From Thermothielavioides terrestris NRRL 8126 (taxonomy: Eukaryota > Ascomycota > Sordariomycetes > Sordariales > Chaetomiaceae): 64,000 nt of DNA. Location: positions 2,914,001-2,978,000 of the forward strand of contig NC_016458.1 in NCBI RefSeq assembly GCF_000226115.1, written 5' to 3'. Each line of letters starts with the position of its first letter. Positions within the stretch are counted from its first letter, which is position 1. Positions 25,661 through 35,964 of this stretch are shown here, piece after piece. The position numbers and the translations under genes were made by a program. The notes beneath the pieces are model-generated. The model did not search any database. It saw nothing but the letters and a program-made list of their open reading frames with translations, and was not told the DNA's origin.

Positions 25661-26906
25661 ATGCTCACCTTCCGACGTGCCCTCGTGGCGGCGGCCTTCT
25701 TCATCACGATCCTATACTTCACAACCCGTTCGACGTCCCCAGCTGCCTCGTTATCGGCGATCGAATTCCCTAAAACCCAGTCGGGGTCCGAATCCAAAGC
25801 GAACTCGCAGACGACGACTTCGTCGGACCGGCCAACCTCCAATAACGACAACGATGCGGTACCCGCTGGACGGAACCGCAACAGACCATCATCGCCGCAA
25901 GGGCAGCAGCCGATGCAGGACATGTCCAAGATGACGCTGCAGGAAAAGCTCGCGTACCAATTCCCCTACGACGTCGAGTCCAAGTTCCCCGCGTACATCT
26001 GGCAGACGTGGAAGTGGACGCCGGCGCACGGGCAGTTCGAGTTTCGCGAGCAGGAGGCGACGTGGACGAACCAGCACCCGGGCTTCATCCACGAGGTCAT
26101 CACGGACCAGGTGGCGGTGCACCTGCTGCGGCTGCTGTACGCGTCGGTGCCCGAGGTGCTCGAGGCGTACGAGGCGCTGCCGCTGCCGGTGCTCAAGGCC
26201 GACTTCTTCCGGTACCTGATCCTGCTGGCGCGGGGAGGGATCTACTCGGACATCGACACGTACGCGATCAAAAGCGCGGTGGAGTGGATCCCGGCGTCGG
26301 TGCCGCGCCACGCGGTCGGGCTGGTGGTGGGCATCGAGGCGGACCCGGACCGGCCCGACTGGAAGGACTGGTACAGCCGGCGGATCCAGTTCTGCCAGTG
26401 GACGATCCAGGCCAAGCCGGGCCACCCGGTGCTGCGCGAGGTGGTCGCGCGCATCGCCGAGCGGACGCTGGCCCGCAAGCGCGCCGGCTCGCTGGCCGGC
26501 GTCGGCGACAAGAACGTCATCGAGTTCACGGGGCCCGCGCTCTGGACCGACGTCATCTTCGAGTACTTCAACGACCCGCGCTACTTCGACATGGCGCGGT
26601 CGCCGGGCCCCATCGACTGGCGCAACTTCACGGGCATGGAGACGCCGAAGCGCGTCGGCGACGTGGTCGTCCTGCCCATCACGAGCTTCTCGCCGGGAGT
26701 GCAGCAGATGGGGGCTAAGGACGTGGACGACCCGCTGGCGTTTGTGAAGCACGGCTTTGAGGGTGAGAATTTTTTTTTGGTTTTTTTTTTTTTTTTTTCC
26801 TCTTCTTTTTTCCTCCCTACCTTATGCATTGGTGATCTAATCTGACCTTGGCGGTGGTGGAACAGGGACATGGAAGCCCGAAAACGAGCGACACATTGGC
26901 GGGTAA
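25661..26906 (+). CDS. OCH1-like GT32 glycosyltransferase
   Basis: Predicted 380-aa type II membrane protein of the GT32 (Och1/Hoc1-like) family, which adds alpha-1,6-linked mannose to N-glycan outer chains in the Golgi. Exons are 25661-26762 and 26866-26906. The 103-nt intron starts GTGAGA, contains two T-rich runs and a TCTGACC branch site, and ends ACAG; splicing replaces a poly-Phe frame with the short tail GTWKPENERHIGG. A transmembrane segment is visible at residues about 7-22, then a Ser/Thr/Asn-rich stem to about 85. The sugar-nucleotide motif is GGIYSDIDTY, with the Asp-x-Asp at residues 197-199; IWQTWK near 113-118 is also typical. The exact acceptor and whether it is Och1 or a paralogue cannot be decided from sequence alone. 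Confidence 0.9.
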
Positions 26907-28058
26907 AGGCGTCTGCCCTCCTACATTTGACCATGACGATACCTCCTTTCATTTCTCTCGTTGCGCACACGACGCGTACCCTGTTTTAATCATCCATCTT
27001 GACACAAAAACTTGCATGGCTCGGCGTTCCTGTGGCGGTGGCAAGCTGCGGCCCCAAACGGGGTTCTTTCTGGGGGACAGCTATCTTATGTTTCCCCTTT
27101 GTTTCTTCGTGGGCTCGGGACGGATAGAGGGTGTATAGGAAATGGGGGCTTGATTGAAAGGAAGGGCGTGCTTCCCTGCTCTGGGGAGTCCTTGAAGTGG
27201 CTGTACATTTAGATCAGTTGCGGGAAGGCCAATGACCGGGTTGTCAAAGTGGTGTTTGGATGATCCCGTGTCGGTCATTGGAGGAAGGCTGGAGATACCT
27301 TCCTTACGCAATACCGTACATGGTGTGTTGGTCGGCCGCGAGGCCTAGGAAAGCTGGCAGGGATGGGTTGACGACCTCGCCGTCTCCAGGGGTTTGTCGA
27401 ACGGGAGGGGAAAGACAACTACGTGCAGAAGTGATGGCTCGAGGCATGAATAGCCGCGTTGATTCGAACTGCTGCGATGAGCGAAATTCGGGATTAGCAT
27501 AACATCAGCATCGTTCTGGTGCTCCCATCCAGGAGTTGTCTGCAGCGTCAAGCGGGAAAGGGACGGCTTGGAACGGCTCATCGGTCTTGTGAAGTCAACT
27601 GGACCGCTCTCGGGAATCGCTCCGCTCCTCTGGTGCGACTTTGGGTGCCAGCCGTTTACCCCAACCGTTCAGCCTTCCCCATGCCAAGCTGGTGCCAGAT
27701 CGCGGGGCGACCCATTGGCAGGCCATGCACCCCGCATTTTGGAGCCGCTCCCTCGCTCGCTAAGAGCGCCACGACGGCGGACCTTCCTTGTTCGGGCTTC
27801 GGGGCGTTGCCTCGGGTGTGTGCAACGCGAGAGGGGATGACGATCACCGCGGGCCCTCGGACACGCGACGAGCGAGATGACTTCGGCTCCGCTTTTACTG
27901 TCTTCTCTTATTCTTCCCTCAGGCCTGATACATCCGTAATTCATCTATCTCATGATTAGTCCATGCTCTGGGTGATGATCATTGCGCAGTAGTTTGCCAC
28001 GATCTGGGCCGACTCGTGTGCGGGGAACCTCGGGACAGCAACGGCGCGCAGGTTCACC
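26907..28058. other. Intergenic region
   Basis: 1.15 kb between the GT32 gene and the acyl-CoA ligase gene, same direction. Chance open frames only; nothing recognisable. Confidence 0.5.
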
Positions 28059-30261
28059 ATGCGTCTCCAAGTGCCCTCGAATGCCAGAGTGCTTCCGCTT
28101 GGAAGCCTACGCCACGGCCTTCCCGCTGGGCGCACACTGTGTGCGGCTTGCTACAGGACTCGGAGGCAGAATGAAGGCAGGAGGACGGTCAGGACGGTCC
28201 GGGCAGCCAGCACGCTGTCGCGCAGTATCGTCGAGGGACCAGCAGAGGCAAGGAATCACCCTCCAAGTACCAGAGAGTCCGCGGCTGACAGCGACAAAGC
28301 CACCCCTCCTGCCGCACACCATCCCCGAGCACTTTGCCTCGGTGGTCTCGCAGTTTGGAGACAGGCCCGCCGTCATCTGCCGCTCGCCGACCACCACCCC
28401 CGATGCGCTGCCGAATCTGCCCGCCGACGGCATCCCAACTGCTCTGGAGACGGCCCTCAGCTACGAGAAGCTCGATCTCGCGTCCAACGCGCTCGCCCAC
28501 TCGCTCCGCTCCTTAGGTGTTAAGAAGGGCGACCGCGTGGCCGTGAGCCTGGGCAACACCCCTGAGTTCGCCGCGCTCACCTACGCCGTCTTCAAGCTCG
28601 GCGCCATTCTCGTGCCCCTGAATCCTGCATCTAATGTGCAGCAGGTCTCTGCCGCGCTGAACCATCTCGGCGTCGAGCTGCTGATCATCGGCGCCGTCAC
28701 CGACCTCGCCTACAAGCCCTGCCGCGGACGGAGCAACCTACCGCTTCTCCAAGCCATCATCCCCGACCTCGCGTCCGGCCGGGTGGAATCCCCTGAGGTC
28801 CCCACGCTCAGAACCGTCATCGTCGTCGACAACTCGGCCTCCCACCCGCTGAGCAACTTCCCACCCCTTGGGTCCCTCCGCTCACTTACCCCCTTCAGCG
28901 CCCTCCTCCCGGACTTCTCCAGCATCCGCGCCTCCTCCACCTACGCCGCCCGTCCTGTCACCCCCGATGCGCCGCTCTCTCCCGCCGACACCATCAACAT
29001 CCAATTTACTAGCGGCACGACGTCCCAACCCAAGGCCGCCATGCTCACCCACACCAGCATCCTCAACAACGGCGCACTCATCGCCCACCGCATGGGTCTT
29101 GATCCTTCCGATCTCATCGTCTGCCCTCCGCCGCTGTTCCACTGCTTCGGCTCCGTGCTCGGCTACATGGCGACCGCCACCACCGGCGCCGCCATCCTCT
29201 TCCCCTCGCCGGCCTTTGACCCGCGCGCAACGCTCCAGATGGCCGCCGCGCACCGCGCCACGGGCCTCTACGGCGTCGCGACCATGTTCGTCTCCTTGTT
29301 CGAGCTTCTCCATTCCCATCCCCAATCACCCTCCGCCTCCGCCTCCGCCCCCCAATCCCACCCCGTCCTCTCCCCGCAGCAAATCGCCGCCCTCCCCACC
29401 CACCTGCGCAAGGGCATCGCGGCGGGCAGCTCCGTGCCCGAGTCGCTGATGCGCAAGATCTACGCCGTCCTCGGCCTGCGCGACCTGGTCATCTGCTACG
29501 GCATGACCGAGACCAGCCCCGTCAGCTGCATGACCAGCCCGCGCGACCCGCCCGCCAAGCGCACCGCCACCGTCGGCCGCGCCATGCCGCACACCCGCGT
29601 CAAGATCGTCGACCCGGCCGACCGCGCTAAAGTCGTCCCCCGCGGCCACCGCGGCGAGCTCGCCGCCGCTGGGTACCTCGTCATGCAGGGCTACTGGGGG
29701 GACGAGGCGCGCACGAGGGAGGTGAGGGTTGTGGAGAGGGAGGGGGGTGAGCATGGCGAGGAGGAGGAGGTTGTCTGGATGTACAGCGGCGATGAGGCCC
29801 GCATGGACGAGGATGGGTTCGTGGAGATCACGGGCCGCATCAAGGACTTGATCATCCGCGGCGGGGAGAACATCCACCCGTTGGAGATTGAGAACTGCCT
29901 GTTCCAGCACCCGCTGGTGGCCGAGGTCAGCGTCGTTGGCGTGCCGGATGAGAGGTACGGGGAGAGCGTGGGCGCTTTTGTCATTGTGCACGACGGGGTC
30001 AAGGTCGAGGGCGAGGGGCAGGAGGAGAAAGCGGGTACTGGTGTCGGTTGTGATGCTGCTGGTGGTGGTGGTGATAGTAGTGGGAAGGGGGAGGTGCTGA
30101 CGGGCGAGATGGTGCGGGAGTGGGTGAGGACGCGGTTGTCCAACCATCTGGTGCCGAAGCATGTCTGGTTTGTGCGCGAGTACCCCAAGACGGCGAGCGG
30201 CAAGATCCAGAAGTTCAAGCTGCGCGAGATGGCGAAGCAGCTGCTGGAGGCCGGGAGGTAG
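28059..30261 (+). CDS. Acyl-CoA ligase, AMP-binding, probably mitochondrial
   Basis: Member of the ANL adenylate-forming superfamily, closest in layout to medium-chain acyl-CoA synthetases (ACSF2/FadD type), which activate fatty acids with ATP and CoA. Motifs in order: FTSGTTSQPKAAMLTH (A3 loop, Thr near 295), YGMTETSP (A5), YSGDEARMDEDGF followed by GRIKDLIIRGGENI (A7-A8), and TASGKIQKFKLRE with the catalytic Lys near 693. The 5' end is uncertain. The ATG at 28059 opens an Arg-rich, acid-poor presequence (MRLQVPSNARVLPLGSLRHG), but this frame differs by one from the enzyme frame. A 67-nt intron at 28225-28291 (GTATCG..CTGACAG) joins them and gives 711 aa; an ATG at 28081 in the enzyme frame is the alternative. 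The C-terminus lacks a peroxisomal SKL signal. Substrate chain length is unknown. Confidence 0.85.
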
Positions 30262-31200
30262 CCCTCCGGCATGGATGGACAGCACCGGCTGGGAGCACGC
30301 AGGCATTGGATAGGTCGAGGCTGGTGGTCAAGCATGAATCTAGCCGAACATGTCTCTTGAAATATGCAGCGGAATGTATCCTCCAGACTTAGACGTGGCT
30401 GGGTGGAATGGTGTTCCGCAGAAGGTATGCCTCGTGGTCGGGTGAATCAGGGTATGAGGAATCCGAGAAATCCGCCGGCCACAGGATATGGCCAGACTCG
30501 GTTTTTGACGGAGAAGGCCCGATTGGCCAGCAATTGCATTCTTGTGAGATTGCTGTGCTGACTTGATGGTTATCGTTTCGTTGTAGGCCAACCCCTGAAC
30601 AAGACTACTACTGCAATTTGGTCATCACTGCTGCAGGCAGAACGCGCAGTCTGGGAGGATACGTTGGCTTTCCCAACCTTCTCGGCGTAACCGGCTGGGA
30701 GGGCGTTTTTCTCGTCTTAGGGAGCCTAGGAAGCGAAATCAGAGATAATTCCAATTTTAACCCCCCTTTTACGTTGTGATGTAAGGTGCCTCTCTCAAGG
30801 AGCGTATTAGTGGCATGCTGGCTGGGCTGGAACCCTTGAATCCAGGGCGATCGCTGGGAATAGGGGCGCCCGAGACATTCAGCGCCCAGCATGCTTAGTC
30901 CGCCCTGGCTACCACTCCAATACCGCAGACACTCATCTCGCTCGGCATGCAGGGAGAGGGCAGGGAGAATTCCCAGATGATCAGCCGCGGCACTCGAAGT
31001 TCGAAGGCTGAAGGAGGTGAAGGAAAATGCATATATATTCGCCTCGACCTTCAACCCCAACAGCCTCTTCCCTCTCACCCATCGACACCCACCACCACGT
31101 CTTCACACATACACACATCCATTCAGCAACAAGCAACCTCCTGACCAACGCTCTACCAGCAGCAGCCCCAGAGAACGAAAGAAGAAAAAGAAAAGAAGAA
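30262..31200. other. Intergenic region and promoter of the secreted-protein gene
   Basis: No gene seen. The last 170 bp look like a strong fungal promoter plus leader: a TATA-like element at 31031-31038, then a C/A-rich leader (CACCCACCACCACG, CAGCAACAAGCAACC) up to the ATG at 31201. Confidence 0.55.
31031..31038 (+). promoter_or_regulatory. TATA-like element
   Basis: ATATATAT preceded by GC, 170 bp upstream of the start codon of the small secreted protein, followed by a C/A-rich leader. Placement and context suggest a core promoter, but this is inferred from sequence only. Confidence 0.5.
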
Positions 31201-31706
31201 ATGAAGCTCCTGTCCATCCTCGCCCTCGCCGCCGCCGCCCTCGCGGCCGTGACCCCCAACAAGGCAGCGCCCGACGCAGCCGACGTCAACAACGCGGCCG
31301 GCGTCAGCAAGATGGCCGACCAGGCCCAGAGCGCCGCCGGCGCCGGCGGCGCCCAGCAGCAGGGCTGGCACCCACACCCCCCGCCGCCGCCGTACTGCCA
31401 GCCCGGCATGTACTCGTGCACGTGGGACAGGAGCGGCTGGCGCGTCTGTGACGTGTCCGGTACCTGGGTCGTGAGTTCTACCTTTTTCCTCTTCTTCTTC
31501 TTCTCTTGCAATGGCCTTTTCTCCTCTCCTCGGCTTGGGTGGCGTGGGTGCGTGAGGACTTGGGATGGATATCACAGAGGAAACAACAAACCATTGTGCT
31601 GACGACGGGGGAAACGTAGTACGGCGGCGCCTGCCCGGCCGGCACCTCGTGCGATTTCAACTACCAGAACGGTAGCCCCTACTGCGTCCCGCCCCCGTAC
31701 TGGTAA
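31201..31706 (+). CDS. Small secreted six-cysteine protein
   Basis: Predicted 118-aa protein from exons 31201-31470 and 31620-31706. The 149-nt intron begins GTGAGT, has a GCTGACG branch site and ends CGTAG, with both junctions in phase 0. Residues 1-16 (MKLLSILALAAAALAA) form a clear signal peptide. A low-complexity Ala/Gln/Pro linker follows, then a compact C-terminal module with six Cys in the pattern C-x6-C-x8-C, then C-x5-C-x10-C after the intron. It contains Gly-Trp-x-Val-Cys and Gly-Ser-Pro-Tyr-Cys. This resembles a small Cys-rich module I know from secreted fungal proteins of unknown or putative carbohydrate-binding role. Three disulfides are likely. It could be an effector-like or cell-wall protein; the function is not established. 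Confidence 0.85.
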
Positions 31707-32102
31707 GCGGCGCCGGCAAGGAGAACCTTACGGGTTCCCTTCCGCGATCCGGTGAGCAGGGTGTTTGGAGAGAAGGGATAAATGGCGGACTGGCAAACGG
31801 CTGGGCGTTTTTTTTTTTTTTTTTCTTCCCTTGGATACGGAAAGCAAGGAATCACGCAAACAAGGGCTTTGGTTGATATGTTCTGTTGTCGTCGTCGTCG
31901 TCGTAATGGGCTAGGTTCTTGGCTTGCTTCCTTCTCAACCCTTCCTTGCCCCTTAGTCAACGTAGTGTGGTCGTCGCGATACTGCGAAGGAGATGAATGG
32001 ACAAATGGTGGTTCGAAATTCATGATCGGTATTTGATTGCTGATTGATTGCTGATTTGATGCGGCAAGCCATCCGCTGGCAAAACAAGACTGGCCACACC
32101 CC
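31707..32102. other. Convergent 3' intergenic region
   Basis: 396 bp between the 3' ends of the secreted-protein gene and the SDR gene. It contains a T-rich run near 31809-31824 and a short (GTC)n microsatellite near 31888-31903. Presumably holds both polyadenylation regions. Confidence 0.5.
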
Positions 32103-32885
32103 CTACGCCTCGGGCCAGTTGTTGTTAAATACAATGCACGACCCGTTGGCGCTCGGGCTGATGTCCTTGTCCGTGAGGAAGACACAGTACTTGGCCACGC
32201 TCTCGACGGGCAGGTGCCTGTGCGGCTCGAACGGCGACTGCGACGCCTGGACCTTCTGAAACATCTCCATGTGCATGCCCTGGGCAAATGCGTCGGTGAT
32301 GTTCGTGTTCATGCCGCCCAGCAGCAGTGCAATGCTGTAGATGCCCTTGTCCCCGTAGAAGCCGGCCGTGTTCTTGGTCAGGGCCATGACGCCCGCCTTG
32401 GAGACGGTGTAGGCGACACCGGCCTTGAAACCGTGTATGCTGGCGTTGGAGCCGATGTTGATGATGACGCCGCCGGCAGGTTCCTGCTTCTCGAACTGGG
32501 CAATAGCTGCCTTGGAGGCCAGGAAGGGCCCGTTCAGGTTGATGTTCAGCACGCGGTCCCACTTCTCCTTGGAGCAGGCGCCGACGGGGGAGAAGTCGTC
32601 CATGATGCCGGCATTGTTGACGAGGACGTCGAGACGGCCGAACTTGGCGACGGCGGCGTCAACCAGCTTCTGCACCGCCGCCTCATCTGTCACGTCGGCC
32701 TGCTGAGTGAGGAACCGGCCTGCATAGGACTTGGCCCACTCCTCCTCGACCGAGGCTATCCGCTGGGGATGGACATCGCAGACGACGACATTGGCGCCTG
32801 CAGCGAAAAACGCCTCCGCAATGGCCTTGCCGAGGCCGCCGGCGGCACCTGTGACGAGGACCGTCTTGCCCTGAGCGGAAGCCAT
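32103..32885 (-). CDS. Short-chain dehydrogenase/reductase (SDR)
   Basis: Intronless 260-aa classical SDR. The cofactor loop TGAAGGLG is at residues 12-19, NNAG at 90-93, the structural Asn at 115 (NINLNGP), the catalytic Ser in IGSNAS (146/149) and the YxxxK pair Tyr159/Lys163 in AYTVSK. An Asp at the end of beta-2 (VVCDVHP) favours NAD over NADP. There is no signal or membrane segment, so the enzyme is cytosolic. The length is usual for the family. The substrate cannot be deduced; the layout resembles 3-oxoacyl-ACP-reductase-like and dehydrogenase members alike. It starts divergently from the TCD gene, 1.1 kb away, and its 3' end faces the secreted-protein gene. Confidence 0.92.
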   Translation of the reverse strand: MASAQGKTVLVTGAAGGLGKAIAEAFFAAGANVVVCDVHPQRIASVEEEWAKSYAGRFLTQQADVTDEAAVQKLVDAAVAKFGRLDVLVNNAGIMDDFSPVGACSKEKWDRVLNINLNGPFLASKAAIAQFEKQEPAGGVIINIGSNASIHGFKAGVAYTVSKAGVMALTKNTAGFYGDKGIYSIALLLGGMNTNITDAFAQGMHMEMFQKVQASQSPFEPHRHLPVESVAKYCVFLTDKDISPSANGSCIVFNNNWPEA

Positions 32886-33991
32886 GGTGTTGCGTGGACG
32901 ACTGCTGGTCTGGTCAGCGGCTGACCCGAGCGCTCCGCTGAGGGGGGAATTCCTCGGCTACCTGACAAGCTTGTAACGGTGAACTGATGGATTCTCCGCG
33001 TACTGTACCTCCAAGAGGAGGTCAGACCTCCTTCATATACCGAGGCAGTCATCATGTCCCCTGACCCCTGATGCGGGGTAGAGCGGTGTGTGCGAATGAA
33101 GATGTTTGGCCGGATCTGCAGGATCCCACTCACATAAGCGGCCGCCGTCCCTCGACCCGGAACCGAAAGCGCGAGATGCGTGGGCGTTGAAACGGCGGCC
33201 AAGGCGTGGAAAGCGAACCCGAATACGACTGACTTAAGCACTGGTGGTCCTCGGATCCTTGGAACCTGGAAGGTGGGAGGTTGTGCTGACTCGCCTTGCT
33301 GGGCCAGGCGGGCAAGTGTAACGGCCTCGCTTCCTTGACTCTTTCTTTCTTCTTTCTTTTCATGTTTCCCTCGGTCTCCATTGCTTGCCACCTCTCTCCC
33401 TCGCTGTCCCGAATCTTTTCTCTGTCTCTGTCTGTAGCTTTCGACACATTGCGCAAGAAAAGATAACGGGCTCGGAAACCGCTTGACCACCGAAATGGCT
33501 GGATTACATCTCACCAGCACCATAATAGGTAGCGCAGATCACAAGTCTGCCATTTTAGCTCCCTCGTTGGGGCGTAAGATTCTGCTTCCACCATCGTTCT
33601 CTCCCTTCGGGGCTGCTCACACCCGACATTGGTTGTTAGGTTGCTGCGAGTGAAGGATCCGAGGGGCCCGGCCCGCCAAAAAGTGAGCCCGGGTACCGGG
33701 TTGCGGCTAACCTTAGTATACCTGGTAGTGTAACTGCATTGGGCCATGCCAGGCCCCAACAACCCCTGTCGATCCAGCAATGACGAAATTCGCTGGCTTC
33801 CAGGTTGCGCGAGGCTGGCCCGAGATCTGGAGAATTCACGAATTCACAAATTTTGATCACAACCTCAATCCGACACCCAACCACGCCGCCAATCTTGCGG
33901 CTTCTCAGCCAATTCGCTACCAATGAAAGACAACGGAGAAATGAACCTTTGTGTCTAATATCTCCGTCTCATCTCTGTTCTCCGCGACACA
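32886..33991. promoter_or_regulatory. Divergent intergenic region between SDR and TCD genes
   Basis: 1.1 kb separating two divergently transcribed start codons. A CT-rich tract at 33330-33440 lies in the middle. A GTAGTGTA motif is at 33725-33732. No additional gene is supported. Confidence 0.45.
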
Positions 33992-35677
33992 ATGGCCTCG
34001 CTGGCCTCCAACCCCAAGCTGCAGCTGGCAGCCACCGCGGCCGTGTCCGCCGTCCTCACAGCCGCCGCCGTCCTCAGCTACCAGCACCTGCAGCGAGACG
34101 ACCGCGTCTCCCGCCTGAAGCAGTCCATCCCCCAACCCAACGATGCCGAGCCTTCCCTGCCAGTAAGCGCCCTCCTCAGCCACGCCCTCATTTACACGCT
34201 TGCACCACCCTCCCCGCCCACCACCCGGCGAAACTAACCCGAGGCCTCCCCCCTTCCACCGCAAGCAGGTAACCCGCATCGGCCCGCTGCCCCACATGGA
34301 CCGCGAAGACGAGCACAACCTGGCGCTGGCGCAGCGCGCCCAGCAGGGCGACTTCGACGACGAGCTGGTGCTCGAGCAGCTGGCGCGCACGCGCGCGTTC
34401 CTGGGCAGCGACGAGGCGCTGGGCGCGCTGCGCCGCGCCTTCGTCGTCGTCGTCGGCTGCGGCGGCGTCGGCTCGCACGCGTGCGCCGCGCTCGCCCGCT
34501 CCGGCGTCGCCCGCCTGCGCCTCGTCGACTTCGACCAGGTCACGCTGAGCAGCCTGAACCGGCACGCCGTCGCCACCCTGGCCGACGTCGGCATGCCCAA
34601 GGTGCAGTGCCTGCAGCGCCGGCTGGTGGCCGTCGCGCCGTGGGTGCGGTTTGACCTGCGGCTGCAGAAGTTTGAGGCGAGAGTGGCTGGGGAGCTGTTG
34701 CAGGGGTGGGACGGGGACGAAGGGAGCAGGCCGGATTTTGTGATCGATGCGATTGATAATATCGACAGCAAGGTCGAGCTGCTCAAGTATTGTCATGACC
34801 GGGGGCTGCCGGTGATCTCGGCCATGGGGGCGGGCACCAAGAGCGACCCGACCAGGGTGATGGTGGCTGACATTGGGGCGAGCGTGGAGGACGGGCTGTC
34901 GCGGGCGACGAGGCGGCGGTTGAAGCTGCTGGGCGTCACCAGTGGGATTCCCGTCGTGTACTCGACCGAGAAGATGGGCGAGGGCAAGGCCGCGCTGCTG
35001 CCGCTGCCCGAGGAGGAGTTCCAGAAGGGGTCGGTCGGCGATCTGGGCGTGCTGCCGGACTTCCGAGTGCGGATCCTGCCGGTTCTGGGGACCATGCCGG
35101 CCGTTTTTGGATACACACTAGCCAACCACGTTATTCTTAAGATAACAGGTGAGCTGGGATTTGGGACAGCGGTTCGGCGTGGAAAGTGTATGCTGACGCT
35201 TCCTCAGGCTACCCGATGGATTACCAGCCGGCCAAGGCCCGAGATAAGATGTACGACGGTATCCTGGCGTATGTCCAGGCTAGCGAGGAGAAGATTGTCC
35301 GCATGGTCGAAGCCGGCCAGCCAGACGCCGCCATCGGCCTCAAGGTGCCCATCACGCCAGGGGACATCGCCTTCCTGGTGGAGGAAGCATTCCGCGGCCG
35401 AAGTGCCATCACCGGCATCCCGACCAAGCTAGTGCTGATTCGGTGGAAGAAGCCGCAACAGACCACGCTGGTCCGCATCGGGGAGGGCAAAGACGAGCAG
35501 AAGTCGTCCAACCTCCGGCTCCGCGACTTGGTCTGCATGACCAAAGAAGAAGCCACGAGACATCAGAAGGAGATTCTCCAGGGCGACAAGGGCCACGAGG
35601 ATCTCTACAGCCGCGAGGTGATCGAGGTGGTTGAAGCGCGGCAGAAGGAGGTCGAGGCCTACGAGCGGTATAGATGA
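33992..35677 (+). CDS. TCD: tRNA threonylcarbamoyladenosine dehydratase
   Basis: Predicted 506-aa E1-like enzyme of the TcdA/CsdL family. It uses ATP to cyclise t6A37 of ANN-decoding tRNAs to ct6A; the yeast relatives Tcd1/Tcd2 sit on the mitochondrial outer membrane. Three exons: 33992-34162, 34269-35148 and 35208-35677. Introns are 106 nt (GTAAGC..CAG) and 59 nt (GTGAGC..CTCAG, CTGAC branch). An N-terminal hydrophobic segment at residues 12-30 would anchor it. The nucleotide loop VVVGCGGVGSHA covers 117-128, followed by LRLVDFDQVTLSSLNRH and DFVIDAIDNIDSK, all typical of the adenylating fold. The C-terminal third is the family's extra domain and ends in a charged helix. The first acceptor is a tandem AAGCAG, so one extra Gln may be included in some transcripts. 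A single copy is seen, so Tcd1 and Tcd2 cannot be told apart. Confidence 0.93.
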
Positions 35678-35964
35678 ATGGTACGAGAAATGTTGTGATC
35701 AAGCCTGGCCAACGTGCGTGCGTCGCCGAGGGTGTTGCGTTCCCAGTCAGTCTCCCAAGCTGTCAGTCAGTATGGGCATCACATTGCGCATCTTCCTTTT
35801 GAGCATGGTCTATTTTCACTCAGACGCTACCGCTATGCTCTTCTACTAACGCTCCGCAAGATCCGCTGGACCGCCGCTGTGCGGCTCCCGCCTCTGCCCA
35901 GATGCCAACGCTACCGCCGCCCGTGATAACGCACCGCAACGCGGATCCCTCCGGTCATTCGGCT

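Noticed and set aside
25889..26752. 287-codon open frame antisense to the GT32 gene
   Set aside because: Shadow of a GC-rich third-position-biased exon; the sense frame has clear GT32 motifs.
29326..30306. 326-codon open frame antisense to the acyl-CoA ligase
   Set aside because: Shadow frame; the sense strand carries all ANL motifs.
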